Origin: Valencia hispanica | Lineage: Eukaryota; Chordata; Actinopteri; Cyprinodontiformes; Valenciidae | Direction: 5' to 3' | Length of the DNA: 64,000 nt | NCBI GenBank assembly: GCA_963556495.2 | Contig: OY747702.1 | Coordinates: forward strand, 7,195,001 to 7,259,000 | Part shown: one piece after another, positions 21,343 to 30,964 of the stretch | Position numbering within the stretch: the stretch's first letter is position 1 | Layout: the number at the start of each line of letters is the position of its first letter | The notes under the pieces: generated by a model | Database searches by the model: none | What the model was told of the DNA's origin: nothing | What the model saw: only the letters and a program-made list of their open reading frames with translations | Program-made: the position numbers and the translations under genes

Positions 21343-21930
21343 CTGTCGCCAGAAGATGGACTTGTGACAGTGGGAGCCACAGTTTCTGGAAATCCCACAG
21401 GATTCTGCGCTCAGCTGGATGAGTCGTCAGCGCGTACACCACTAGGTCACCTTCGGGCCTTAAGGTAGCGCTGCAGATGTACTCCTCAGGTAAAGCTTCG
21501 TACAGTTTTGCCGTGATCATTTTGGAAGGAAATGTGAACAACCTGTCTGAAAAGGACTGTTTGTTATTCATGAACAGAGGCAGATCCCCTATGACGGGGA
21601 CTGAAAGTTCAAAATCATGAAATGAGCAGTCTATAAGCATGCCAAGAGGCTTTCTGGCTGTCACCAGGACTGCAACTTGGGTTGGATTTTTAACCAGCAG
21701 GTAGGCTGAACGATTGTTCAACTCAAGAATGGGTGTACCGCAAACAGCAAGGTTCAGTTCCAGGAAGTAGGGGAGTGGCTGGAAAAACGCTTGCTTACCC
21801 AATGGCTGTTGGCCTTTCATCACCGCTAAGCGTATTGCCACCCCTGCTGTTCTTGGTGGTATCAGCATGCTATTCTCACTAGCAGCCTGGCAGGCCTGAG
21901 GGATGGTCTGGCCGTTTATTTTAAAATTCT
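21326..21930 (-). pseudogene. Unrecognised frame at the broken edge of the env-bearing element
   Basis: A 180-codon frame from the ATG at 21,868, open upstream to about 21,920, where it meets the Gypsy integrase out of register. It contains LIPPRTAGVAIRLAVMKG and VTARKPLGMLIDC. This pattern (Pro-Pro-Arg-Thr, then alternating hydrophobics, then Leu-Gly-x-Leu) resembles the beta-rich linker between protease and reverse transcriptase, or a dUTPase-like fold, in other retroelements; compare LTIPPRTILGHLEE in the Gypsy frame at 22,869-24,614. The similarity is weak and position does not decide it. The junction at about 21,930 has no LTR and no target duplication. Confidence 0.35.
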
Positions 21931-22499
21931 CGGCCCCTGTCGTGGTGGATTCTCACTGGAAAGCCATACTTCAAAGCAAAGTGGTTAAAAATGTTGTCCA
22001 CCACTGTCTTAGCTGTCTTGTTCTTTGTAGCATATGTAGCCGCTGCAAAGCGTGTAAAATGATCCATTACCACCAGGATGTATTCGTATCCATGCTTGCA
22101 TGTCTCTAAATGTAAAAAGTCAATCGACACCGGCTCAAAGGGGTAGGTTGTGGTAATAGACATGAGTGGGGCTCAGTTTGCTTTATTGGGGTGTTTTCTT
22201 TTTAGGCAATCACAGGCATGCATAAAAAAAATGCTCTACATTGGCTTGCATTCTTGGCCAGTAAAATCTGTCCCTTATCAGTCCCAAAGTTCTTTCTGTC
22301 CCCAGGTGTCCCATCTCTCTGTGCAGCCCTGTGAAGACCGTAATATGTTTTCTTTTGGGAGGAGGAGGAGCTGGTCCCTACCATTAGCTCGCCTGTAGAG
22401 GACGCCATCCTCATTAACATGTAGTTTGTTCCATTGTCTCAGAAGGATTTTCACATCACGGGACTCTTTCTTAAAAGCTTGACCTTGACCTTTGGGCAT
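21921..22499 (-). pseudogene. Ty3/Gypsy integrase, zinc finger and N-terminal core
   Basis: Minus-strand integrase start split over three registers. The H2C2 finger region is at 22,200-22,499, with a Gypsy-type arrangement readable only by changing frame near 22,340. The core at 21,921-22,163 has PVSIDFLHLE (first catalytic Asp) and YGFPVRIHHDRGREF (second catalytic Asp, in the usual D-x-G-x-E-F setting). The protein is cut right after REF by the junction with the env-bearing fragment. The third catalytic residue, Glu, falls in the lost segment. Confidence 0.85.
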
Positions 22500-22503
22500 G
22501 AAC

Positions 22504-24614
22504 TCACTGATTTTTTAGTTCAGGACAGTCTTTTTCTTGGCTGGCCCTGATTTCAGCTTGTGAGAGGGTCTTGTCTGGGGCTGTATCTTGGACTAGACTG
22601 ATGGCCTGTTCACTGATGATGTAATTCTCTGGACCTGCACTTCTTTTCTGGAAACAAACACTGTCAGCAGTCGCTTTAACGATATCCTGTTTCACTTCAG
22701 CTGTGCACTGTGTCATGTACTGATTAATATCAAGAGGTAATCTGGACAGACCGTCTGCATCGGTGTTTCTCTTACCGGGGCTGTATCTGATGGTAAAGTT
22801 GAAGTCGGCCAATTCCCCTACCCAGCGATAACCATTTACATTTAGTTTCGCTGTGGTGAGAACGTACGTTAAAGGGTTATTGTCCGTGTAAACAACAAAA
22901 TGAGGGGCATAAAAGAGGCAGTCTCGAAAGCGTTCACATATATCGCCCACTTTAAAGCTAAAAATTCTAGCTTCCCAGAATGCATGTGATAGTTCTTTTC
23001 TGGGGGTGTTAGTGTGCGTGAACCGTAGGCTATTACCCTCAGTTTACCCGCTTGGTGCTGGTACAATACGGCCCCTAGGCCCTCTTGGAAGGCATCACAG
23101 TGGAGTATAAAAGGCAGTGCAAAGTCTGGATACCCTAAAATGGGTGGCTCTGTTAAACAGTCTGTGAGCTTGTTCAAAGTCTGTTGGTGGCTTTTAGTCC
23201 AGATTATAGGTGTTCTAGGTGGTGGTCGCCCTTTGTGTTTAGCACCAACTCTTCTACCTTTTGTCTTAGGCATATGTGGTGGCGGCTGATCAGTGGGCAG
23301 GGTTAGGAGCTGATAAAGTGGCTTTGCAATCTTGGCAAAGTTTGGGAGGTATGATCGGTAGTATGACAGGAAACCCAAGACCCGACTCAGCTCACCTACA
23401 GTGCTTGGAGGGTTGTCTTTGAGTGCCTGGACGAGGGCTATTTCAGCTGGATCCATCGTGTACCACTGCTCTGACACCATCCGTCCCAGGAACCGGACCT
23501 GCCTCTTAAAAACATCACACTTGTGAGGAGTGAGCTTAACACCATGAGTTTGGTATCTCTGCAGCATATCACGGATATGTTGTAGGTGAGTTTCGAATGA
23601 TGGAGAGTGAACTAAGTTGTCATCTAAATAAGGCTGACAGATGACATCCCACAATCCCTTTAAGCAGTCCTCCATACTCTGTTGAAACTCTGCTGGAGCT
23701 GAGATGAGGCCAAACGGTATGCAGTTCCACTGGTACAGGCCCCATGGAGTAATGAAAGCCGTCAGAGGGCGACTCTCTGAATCCAAAAAGCCCTGATGAT
23801 AGGCTTTGCCCTGATCAAGCACTGAGAACCAGGAGCTGCCGTGAAGAGAGTCCAAAATGTCCTGAATTCTCAGGATGGGCTGCCTGTCTGGTACTGATTT
23901 CCTGTTGAGTTCCTTGTAGTCACAGCATAGCCTCAATTCACCTGACTTTTTCCTAACACAAACAATTGGAGATAAGTAGGACGATCTTGACTCTGAAATC
24001 CACACTCTATTTAACAGATCTTGGAGATAATCTTTAACTTCTTGGTGCAGGGGATTCGGGACTGAAACATATGTCCTTTTCACAGGGGTAGTGTCATGAA
24101 GTGTGATGTGCATGCTTAAAGATGGGATACATCCTACATCTTTGTTGTCATACGCAAAAGCGTGACACTCCTCATGTAGCAGCTGCTTCACTACTTGCCA
24201 CTGGTCAGGACTGAGATGGTCAAATTTAACTGGGGGATCCCACTGAGGTGGCTTAGTGTGAAAGTGGGAGTTGCTGGTAACCTCATTTACCTTGGCCTGA
24301 ATACCACAGTTATTATCAAGTCTCTCAGGTGTGTTTTCAGGACTTTGGGCTATAACTGGATACACTGTTTTTATTTCTTCTAGGTGACCCAGAATGGTGC
24401 GAGGAGGGATGGTAAGGTCTTGCTTGTTTGTATTTAGAATGTAAATAGGGACATATACTGACCTCCCCTGTGTGACAGTTACCAGCCCTTCTTGTATCAC
24501 CAGGCCCTCAGGTAGCTGTGACAGTTCATCTGGAACAAACAGGCCCACATTCTGGACTCCTACATTTGCACGGACATAGTCGCTGCTTATTTGGGCTGCC
24601 GGCAGGCAAATCAT
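22504..24614 (-). pseudogene. Ty3/Gypsy reverse transcriptase and RNase H
   Basis: The best-preserved part of the element: a 581-codon frame (22,869-24,614) followed, after a frameshift near 22,930, by 148 codons (22,504-22,950). Residues 1-85 are the protease-to-RT linker. The reverse transcriptase spans about 190-430, with LDQGKAYHQ (Asp 267) and QPYLDDNLVHS (YLDD at 329-332), so all three catalytic aspartates are present. RNase H follows, with ILHCDAFQEG (Asp 507) and KLEFLALKWAI (Glu 550), and VYTDNNPLTYVL (third Asp) in the second frame. The NTDADGLSRLP motif marks the RNase H end. In an intact element this enzyme copies the RNA genome into DNA inside a virus-like particle. Here the frameshift separates part of RNase H. 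Confidence 0.92.
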
Positions 24615-25424
24615 CTTCTGTGAGCTGTCCCAACCCTTTCATTGTCTTTGTTAGTCTGGAAAATCTTAACACTGAACCTGGCTGCTTTGACTGACACGGA
24701 GAATGTCTGACTGATTTTCTGTATATGCTTTGTTTTCAAATGTCCTTTTTCCCACCTGCCCACTACTTCTTCTATTACATTGAACCCTATAATAGATTGT
24801 TCTGCAAAATTGTAATCACTTGAGACTAAAATGGGAACAAGCAATGTTTTTGTGGGGTGAGTATCACAGTCCAAGTAAAATTCAGTCTCTATCCAGCTAC
24901 TTGTTCCAGTTCTTGTTCCACTATACATGTATAGTATTTCTCCACCGTTCGCTGCTTAGGCTACCAGTGGTTCAGATAAGAGTTCTGCAAGGGGTCTGAT
25001 TGTGCTGTGAGGGAGGTGTTTCTTCCTCCATTCCGTTTATTAAACTTGCCTGAGCTCCTGTGTCCCATAGAGCTTCCACTGGTACATTGTCAAGTTGGCA
25101 CTGGACAACACATCTTCTTCCGATGAGACTGATGAGCTTTGTTTGGTGCTGTGAGGGCATGTAACAGTTTGACTGTGGAGAAATCATTGTGTCTTGGTAC
25201 TCGCCTGATGGTTTTAGTAAGCATTCAGGGTTGGCCTGTAGGGATGCAAAGTCAATGTGGGACCTGGAGAGTGACTGGGCTACTGTTGGTCCCCCTTCAG
25301 CAACCCCTCCCCGTTTCCCTGCAAATTTCTCTGTCTTCAGCCACGAGAGAGATGGCCTTCTTGTCCACACCTGAAACAGTGCCGACAGATGACACCAGTC
25401 CCAGCTTCTCTGCATGCCTGGCAC
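24611..25424 (-). pseudogene. Ty3/Gypsy aspartic protease region
   Basis: Two minus-strand frames. 24,972-25,424 contains ALWDTGAQASLI, the Asp-Thr-Gly-Ala active site of retropepsins. 24,611-24,928 contains SIIGFNVIEE, matching the C-terminal protease helix. A register change and about 40 bp with stops lie between them. The protease would cleave the Gag-Pol polyprotein. The gag zinc knuckle is just upstream and the reverse transcriptase frame overlaps by 4 bp downstream. Confidence 0.85.
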
Positions 25425-26345
25425 CCTTTAGCTCTAGTGTATGTGTGCTTTGATGTCACAGTCCCGGACTCAATATACAGTTTCTTAATTTCCTGCACAT
25501 CTGCTTTGATGCCTTCAATCAGCTTCATAGTCTCTGGGTCAGGCCCTCTACTTTGCACTTTCTTTTAGCTACTTTTGTCACTTCCCTTATTCTGTCTTTC
25601 CTCTTGTGTGTCGTTGTCACTGTCTTGTGATGGGTAGTTATGAATGGGCTGCACCTCTGCTTGTGTTTCATTTACTCTGGGTGGTTTGACTGGTACATGT
25701 CTTTTAAGTTTGGTTTGTTGCTCTATTTCAAGGCCTGAAGCGTCATTTATCTTTTCAATTAAAACTTAATCTCTTACATTTGGCTTGCTCATGTATGGTT
25801 TTAACTGGAACTTTACTGCCTAGCTCAACAAACCTGTCTCGAGGGACCGCAGGAATTTGCGTTGGATCAGATTTGAGCTGAACTGTTCCCCTTCATCTTC
25901 TTCTCCAGACTTGTAGAGCAGTTTCTCTCTCAACTCTATTGCTTTAAACAGGAAGGCTTGAGCAGACTCTTTGGGGTCTTGTGAAATGTTCATGAGCCTG
26001 TGCAGCAGGTCTGATGATGAGTCAACTTTGTAGTGTCCTCTTAAGATGATTTTGAGTGGGGAGCGTGAGGTCCCGCTCAGGGGCGGAGTGGGGCACTAAA
26101 CTCCACAGGGAAAATTTTGACCGCACCAGCCCCCCCAGCCCACTGGATGAAGACCCTGATTATGTTGTTTCTCTGTGACTACGCATTTTAGAAGGACTTA
26201 CCGGATATTTGAACCCTGACCACTAGATGGCAATAGACAAATGCACACTATTGACAATAAATTGTAGGTTTAAAGCTTTTATGGGTTTTCCAATAATAAA
26301 CAGAAGCTGAAATATAACATTTGTATACATTTGGGGAAAGGAACC

Positions 26346-26392
26346 ATGGATAGTTGCTTGAATTTCCCTTTGGGGATCAATAAAGTATCTAT
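26346..26392 (-). repeat. Retroposon tail (inverted copy)
   Basis: CTTGAATTTCCCTTTGGGGA followed by TCAATAAAGTATCTATCTATC is the reverse complement of the TTTATTGATCCC-type tail at 27,334-27,376. It lies inside the hAT derivative. Confidence 0.7.
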
Positions 26393-27333
26393 CTATCTGT
26401 ATAAATATATATTATGGGTCAGTAAATATATTAGGTATTATACTATTGTTATATCATGTTATATATTACATTATAGTCACATCATATTCAATATTAGGCT
26501 TTAGCTATATAATATATTGTTAATAACATTAGGCTATACATTATAGTTACACTCTATTCTTTATTAAGCTTAGGCTATATGATATTCTATTTAAGTTTTA
26601 TACCATTTAATTGGAAGACTAAGCTACGTCATGTTCGTTTCCTTGTACTTTTATTGGGTGGGAAGGCACTCTGTTTGGGTGGGCATTGCCTACCCTTGCC
26701 CACCCATAGTGCCGGCCCTGTCTCCACTATCATTCTGTGCAGTGCATTCAACCAAATTAGGGTGAAACAGTCTCATTTACAGGGCTATACCACAATCGAC
26801 ATCCACACAATGACATGAACACCTCAATTTGGATAATACAGAGAATATAGTTATTTGTTTGTTAGTACTTTGTAAAAATAAGTAGGGCATATTTAGCATG
26901 CATCAAATGTTTCTTGCCAACTGCCGTTAAACAGAAGTTTGTTGCTTATGGTATTATTTTCAGTGGGGGATTTTTGTCATAAGTATTAAATGTCCTAAGT
27001 TTTTTGAACTCACCATGCATTTCAAACGTTCCATGAAAGCATCACAGGTGTGAGATGCAGCGTAGTACAGACAAGCTTCTGCCTTAATTCCCGTTGAAAG
27101 ATCGGTCTTATGTACATGCATGTTTATTTTTTACTTTTGAATTAACATTAATTACCAAAAAACTTCGTTTGTGAGTGGATGAAATGAACCGACAAAGGTT
27201 TATGATTGGTCAGTGGACATACAGTAGTCTGATCATGCTGTGTACACATGCGCAGATCCTTCAAGCGCAATCGGTTCATTGGATAAACGCATTTCCAATT
27301 CCCAAGAGGCTTTGCTCCATTCTACATTAGATA

Positions 27334-27376
27334 TATAGATAGATAGATACTTTATTGATCCCCAAGAGGAAATTCA
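27334..27376 (+). repeat. Retroposon tail with GATA repeats
   Basis: GATAGATAGATACTTTATTG then ATCCCCAAGAGGAAATTCAA. This common teleost non-LTR tail lies about 930 bp from its inverted partner, inside the same hAT derivative. Confidence 0.7.
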
Positions 27377-27802
27377 AGAACAAACAAACAAATCAAATTG
27401 TTTTTTTTGTTTTTTTTCTGTGACCATGAATGTTCTGCAAGATCAAACCATGACTAAGATATAGAGAGTGAACAACTGATATAAATACTGGTTGGACATT
27501 TTAGGCTTCTTAACTGGGAGTATATGGCCGCTATTCAATTTAACAACTTTTATGATTTTGGTAAGCTTAGAGTAAGGCCGGTGGAGTTTTCATCGCGGCC
27601 GCTTAAAATGTGATCCACTGTGTAAATCCTACAGTCCCGATTGCCACTCCGCCCCTGCTCCCGCTTTACTTCCAGCAGATCTCTGAGATGAAGGCCAGGG
27701 TGGACAGCTTCGATGATTTCATATTCAGAGTATGCCTTCTTGATCCCTGACTCAATCTGATTATTTAGACTGGTGAAAGAAAGCTTGTCTTTCTGCCCTG
27801 TT

Positions 27803-28348
27803 TCTCTGGATCAGGCCCTCTACTTTGCACTTTCTTCTTGCTACTTTTGTCACTTCCCTTATTCTGAATTTCCTCTTGTGTGTCATTGTCACTGTCTTGT
27901 GATGGGTAGTTATGAATGGGCTGCACCTCTGCTTGTGTTTCATTTACTCTGGGTGGTTTGACTGGTACATGTCTTTTAAGTTTGGTTTGTCGCTCTATTT
28001 CAAGGCCTGAAGCTTCATTTATCTTTTCAATTAAAACTTAATCTCTTACATTTGGCTTGCTCATGGGGTCTTGTGAAATGTTCATGAGCCTGTGCAGCAG
28101 GTCTGATGATGAGTCAACTTTGTAGTGTCCTCTTAAGATGATTTTGAGTGGGGAGCGTGAGGTCCCGCTCAGGGGCGGAGTGGGGCACTAAACTCCACAG
28201 GGAAAATTCTGACCCCACCAGCCCCCCCAGCCCACTGGATGAAGACCCTGATAATGTTGTTTCTCTGTGACTACGCATTTTAGAAGGACTTACCGGATAT
28301 ATGAACCCTGACCACTAGATGGCAATAGACAAATGCACATTATTTATT
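27803..28348 (-). repeat. Duplicated gag/hAT block flanked by a 17-bp direct repeat
   Basis: A second copy of 25,531-26,250, joining gag sequence to the first 173 bp or so of the hAT element. It lacks about 178 bp of the original (25,794-25,972). The 17-mer TTTCTGCCCTGTTTCTC borders it on both sides (27,790-27,806 and 28,349-28,365), while gag sequence outside is otherwise continuous. The block therefore looks inserted with target duplication rather than formed by simple tandem duplication. It carries the hAT left end, so it arose after the hAT insertion. Confidence 0.8.
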
Positions 28349-28928
28349 ATTTCTGCCCTGTTTCTCCAATCTGGCCCCATATTTTAAAGTCTTTTTTTAA
28401 TGTGACTTAATGCACTCTGTGGGTTGAGGCAGGATTTGCTTATTTTCACTGGTTACTGACATGTTATCCATCTTTGCCCCCAAAGCTCCAATCTTCTCCT
28501 CCAGGATGCGACGTTCTTCTGCCTGCGCTTGCTGAAGTTGCTCGTATTCCGGCTTGAATTTTTCTATGGAGGCATTCTCCGACTGTTGTGATTCAGGTTA
28601 AGTTGTACTCTCTGCTCTGAATGACTGTACAACTGACTTGAGTTCATTAACAAACTCTAGGAACGCCAGGGGGTTACCATCTTCATCCTCTTCAACTTCA
28701 TCAATTATGTATTCCACCAACTTCATCAGAGCGCGACGGGTCAGTCCATCAAACCCTTCACCTGCCGGTTTACTGCATTTAAGATGATGGCATACTTAGA
28801 TGAGCTCTGGCTTCCCCAAGGTCCACAAGTGTTGTGATGACCTCATCCAGTTCTTGTTCCATGTTTATTTATGTTTTACGTCTAGGTTCAGCTCTCGGGA
28901 AGGATGTCTCAGGAAGCTTCATTTAGCT

Positions 28929-28946
28929 CCTGGCTGGGGCTCGCCA
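28929..28946 (-). other. Gypsy primer-binding site (tRNA uncertain)
   Basis: Six bases inside the 5' LTR the minus strand reads TGGCGAGCCCCAGCCAGG, a TGG-starting sequence in primer-binding position. It resembles a tRNA-Arg 3' end but with extra G/C positions, so the primer is not certain. Confidence 0.6.
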
Positions 28947-28952
28947 AGATTA

Positions 28953-29288
28953 TGTTACACCCGGGAAGACAGAAACATGTGGTGTGTAACAGTGAGCTTC
29001 ATTCTGCAAACACAGAAGAATACAATATTGAGTTGTGGGTTGTTTTCGCTGGCTTCCCTTAACAGATCTGACCTTACACTGAGCTACTTTCTGCATAAAC
29101 TTGCGAAGTCAGTTTCTTATGTACGTGTCACTACTGCCCCCTTCTGGCGCGAATTAGCATAGCACCATAAATTACACCAGGATGGTACAGCCAAAATAAA
29201 CAAACATCAGGAATCAAATGAAAAGCTAAATAAAATGAAAGTTGTTGGGGGGTGCCTATTTTATAGCTGAATAGTCCTGGGGGCCACA
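28953..29288 (-). mobile_element. Ty3/Gypsy 5' LTR
   Basis: A 336-bp direct repeat of 15,696-16,032 in the same orientation, TG...CA on the minus strand. The gag ATG lies 92 bp inside. TATG directly outside (29,289-29,292) matches the four bases before the 3' LTR. The high similarity of the two LTRs suggests a moderately recent insertion despite the later damage. Confidence 0.92.
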
Positions 29289-29399
29289 TATGACTCCCCT
29301 CTCCTTTCTTTTATGAGAAGCGATGTTTTGAAATGATTCTGTGAAGCTTATTATTGTTTGTTCCATTTCCATATTATCTATTTTTCAAAAGTCAGTAGT

Positions 29400-29749
29400 A
29401 GTACTTACATGCTTTAGAATAGATGCGAATTAATTACGAAATGTTTGGCTGTAAGGTTGATCTATTTTCTTAATAAATTCCCCTTAGCTTAAAGAGAAGT
29501 TTTCAGTAATTACTTGGTGTATACGTGCAATTACTGTCCACAGCGTTTGAATTTATATCTTTCAGAAGAGACTGGGTGTCTGGGATTACAAGTGCTTCTC
29601 ATGAAGAAGCTGGTGCCCCAAACATTAATTATATTATAGTAATTAAATAGATTAAAACTTTAATTTCCTAAATAATTATATTAAATTATTGATCATAACT
29701 ATTGATGGTTATGTAAAACAGATAAATTTGCTCACTCTGTGTCACAACA
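29400..29749 (+). mobile_element. LTR of the env-bearing element family (inverted copy)
   Basis: The reverse complement aligns with 17,440-17,800 through the same ordered landmarks (GGGGCACCA, AACTTCTC, GGGAATTTATTAA, ATAGATCAACCTTACA). Read on the plus strand it ends ...GTGTCACAACA at 29,749. No primer-binding site follows, so it is a 3' or solo LTR. Its start is unclear; the Gypsy element inserted at 29,289 lies just upstream and may have split it. 29,750-30,050 holds nothing recognisable. Confidence 0.55.
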
Positions 29750-30050
29750 CATATCATGAATAATTTTGAGTAAGACTCAAAATCCTGACGTTTCCCCACA
29801 CCCACTCCTCAAACAAACTGAAACCTTCTGAAACAGGAGTGCAAGAGCATTTGCTCCACAGAAAACGACTTACAAGGCATTCATTCAAACTGGAGACCAC
29901 AGCAAATTTATTGAAAAGAGTGAATGAGACCTTTAAGCGTCAATCATTTATCATGCACATCCGAGAAGGGGATGATTAAGTATAGGTAGAGAAATTAAAC
30001 AGCCCAAACATTTAGGATGTTTGATTAGTGTTTCATTCTTACGCTACTTT

Positions 30051-30100
30051 CTTTCTTTCTGTCTCTGTCTCTGTCTCCGTCTCCGTCTCCGTCTCCGTCT

Positions 30101-30183
<83 letters not shown>
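30051..30183. repeat. Compound CT-rich microsatellite
   Basis: TTTC, CTCTGT and CTCCGT hexamer-like units, then about 85 bp of CT. Open frames rich in Ser/Leu or Arg/Glu across it are artefacts. Confidence 0.95.
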
Positions 30184-30186
<3 letters not shown>

Positions 30187-30519
30187 CGGCATTCTGCAAG
30201 CTCCCTTAGTCACATTGGAGCACAGGGCTGGCTTCTCTGCCCCACTACTGCTAAAGATAACGGCTTTGCTTTTGCCACTTTGCCCAGGGTGAGGTCTGCA
30301 ATGCCCGGTTGGATGGGGGCATCCCAGTAACTGAGTATCCCCCATGTCCTGTTATCAACTTTATACTTTCTTTAATATAGAAGTTACTCTTACATCAGTT
30401 CTTTTGTTTCTGTGTTTTTGCTCTGTCTTCTCGAACCCCCAGACGGTCGTGGCAGCCTTCAGCTCAGCTCTGTTGGATGAGCAGCTCTGCGTTAGCATCT
30501 CTTGTCTCCTGTAGCATGC

Positions 30520-30690
30520 AGAAGCTTGGCAGCAGAGAGAGTCAGTCTCTCCTTTGGTGGAATCTGTAATTCAAAAGATTCCTTCTGCAGAGTTTAAACA
30601 ACTCAGGTTCAGGACTCATTCGATTGGCCAGATACAGTTCACCTGATCAACAATTAGCAGACTGTTGTGTCTGTTGGATCCGATGAGTTT
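30520..30690 (+). repeat. Block resembling 4,545-4,705
   Basis: It shares GCATGCAG, TCTGTAATTCA, CTTCTGCAGAG and CACCTGATC in order with the block upstream of the left ERV LTR. Probably retroelement interior. The rest of 30,184-30,960 is unassigned. Confidence 0.35.
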
Positions 30691-30964
30691 GAATCTGCTC
30701 CCAGATATGATCCCTCGTGTAATTAGTACTTTAAACCAAGAGTTGGCAAACATATTTAACTTCAGTCTGAGCAATATTTGTGGGTGTGTTACCATGGAAA
30801 ATATTTGAGTATTCAGAGTTAGAAAACCGGCCAGCAGTTGAGGAGTCGAGGGAGTACTTGTTGCAGTCAGAGCATAGAGGGAGCAAATTATAGTAAGAGA
30901 AAAACCTGAGGTCTGTTCCATGCAGAGAGGTCTGTTCACAGCTGACAAAGCACTTTGTCAAGTA

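Larger units (their letters stand above)
26079..27655 (+). mobile_element. Non-autonomous hAT element in Gypsy gag
   Basis: A 1,577-bp element with terminal inverted repeats CAGGGGCGGAGTGG (left) and CCACTCCGCCCCTG (right). The 8-bp flanks GTCCCGCT (left) and CTCCCGCT (right) match at 7 of 8 positions and are the hAT target duplication. No transposase frame is visible; the interior is A+T-rich with runs of ATTATA and two inverted retroposon tails. The CAGGGGCGGAG terminus is shared with the right end of the transposase-bearing hAT at 42,608, so that family could have mobilised it. Confidence 0.88.
25337..28861 (-). pseudogene. Ty3/Gypsy gag, interrupted
   Basis: Structural gene of the virus-like particle. 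The likely ATG is at 28,861 (MEQELDEVITTLVDLG). The capsid-like part can be followed in pieces on the minus strand, e.g. IKKAYSEYEIIEAVHPGL (about 27,690-27,750) and RLMNISQDPKESAQAFLF (about 25,940-26,000). It ends in a nucleocapsid knuckle, CFRCGQEGHLSRG, near 25,340-25,380, preceded by another Cys pair. Multiple stops and three structural breaks disrupt it: a hAT insertion at 26,079-27,655, a duplicated gag block at 27,803-28,348, and frameshifts in the N-terminal third. Confidence 0.8.

Noticed and set aside
30021..30345. Ser/Leu-rich and Arg/Glu-rich frames
   Set aside because: They translate the CT microsatellite on each strand.
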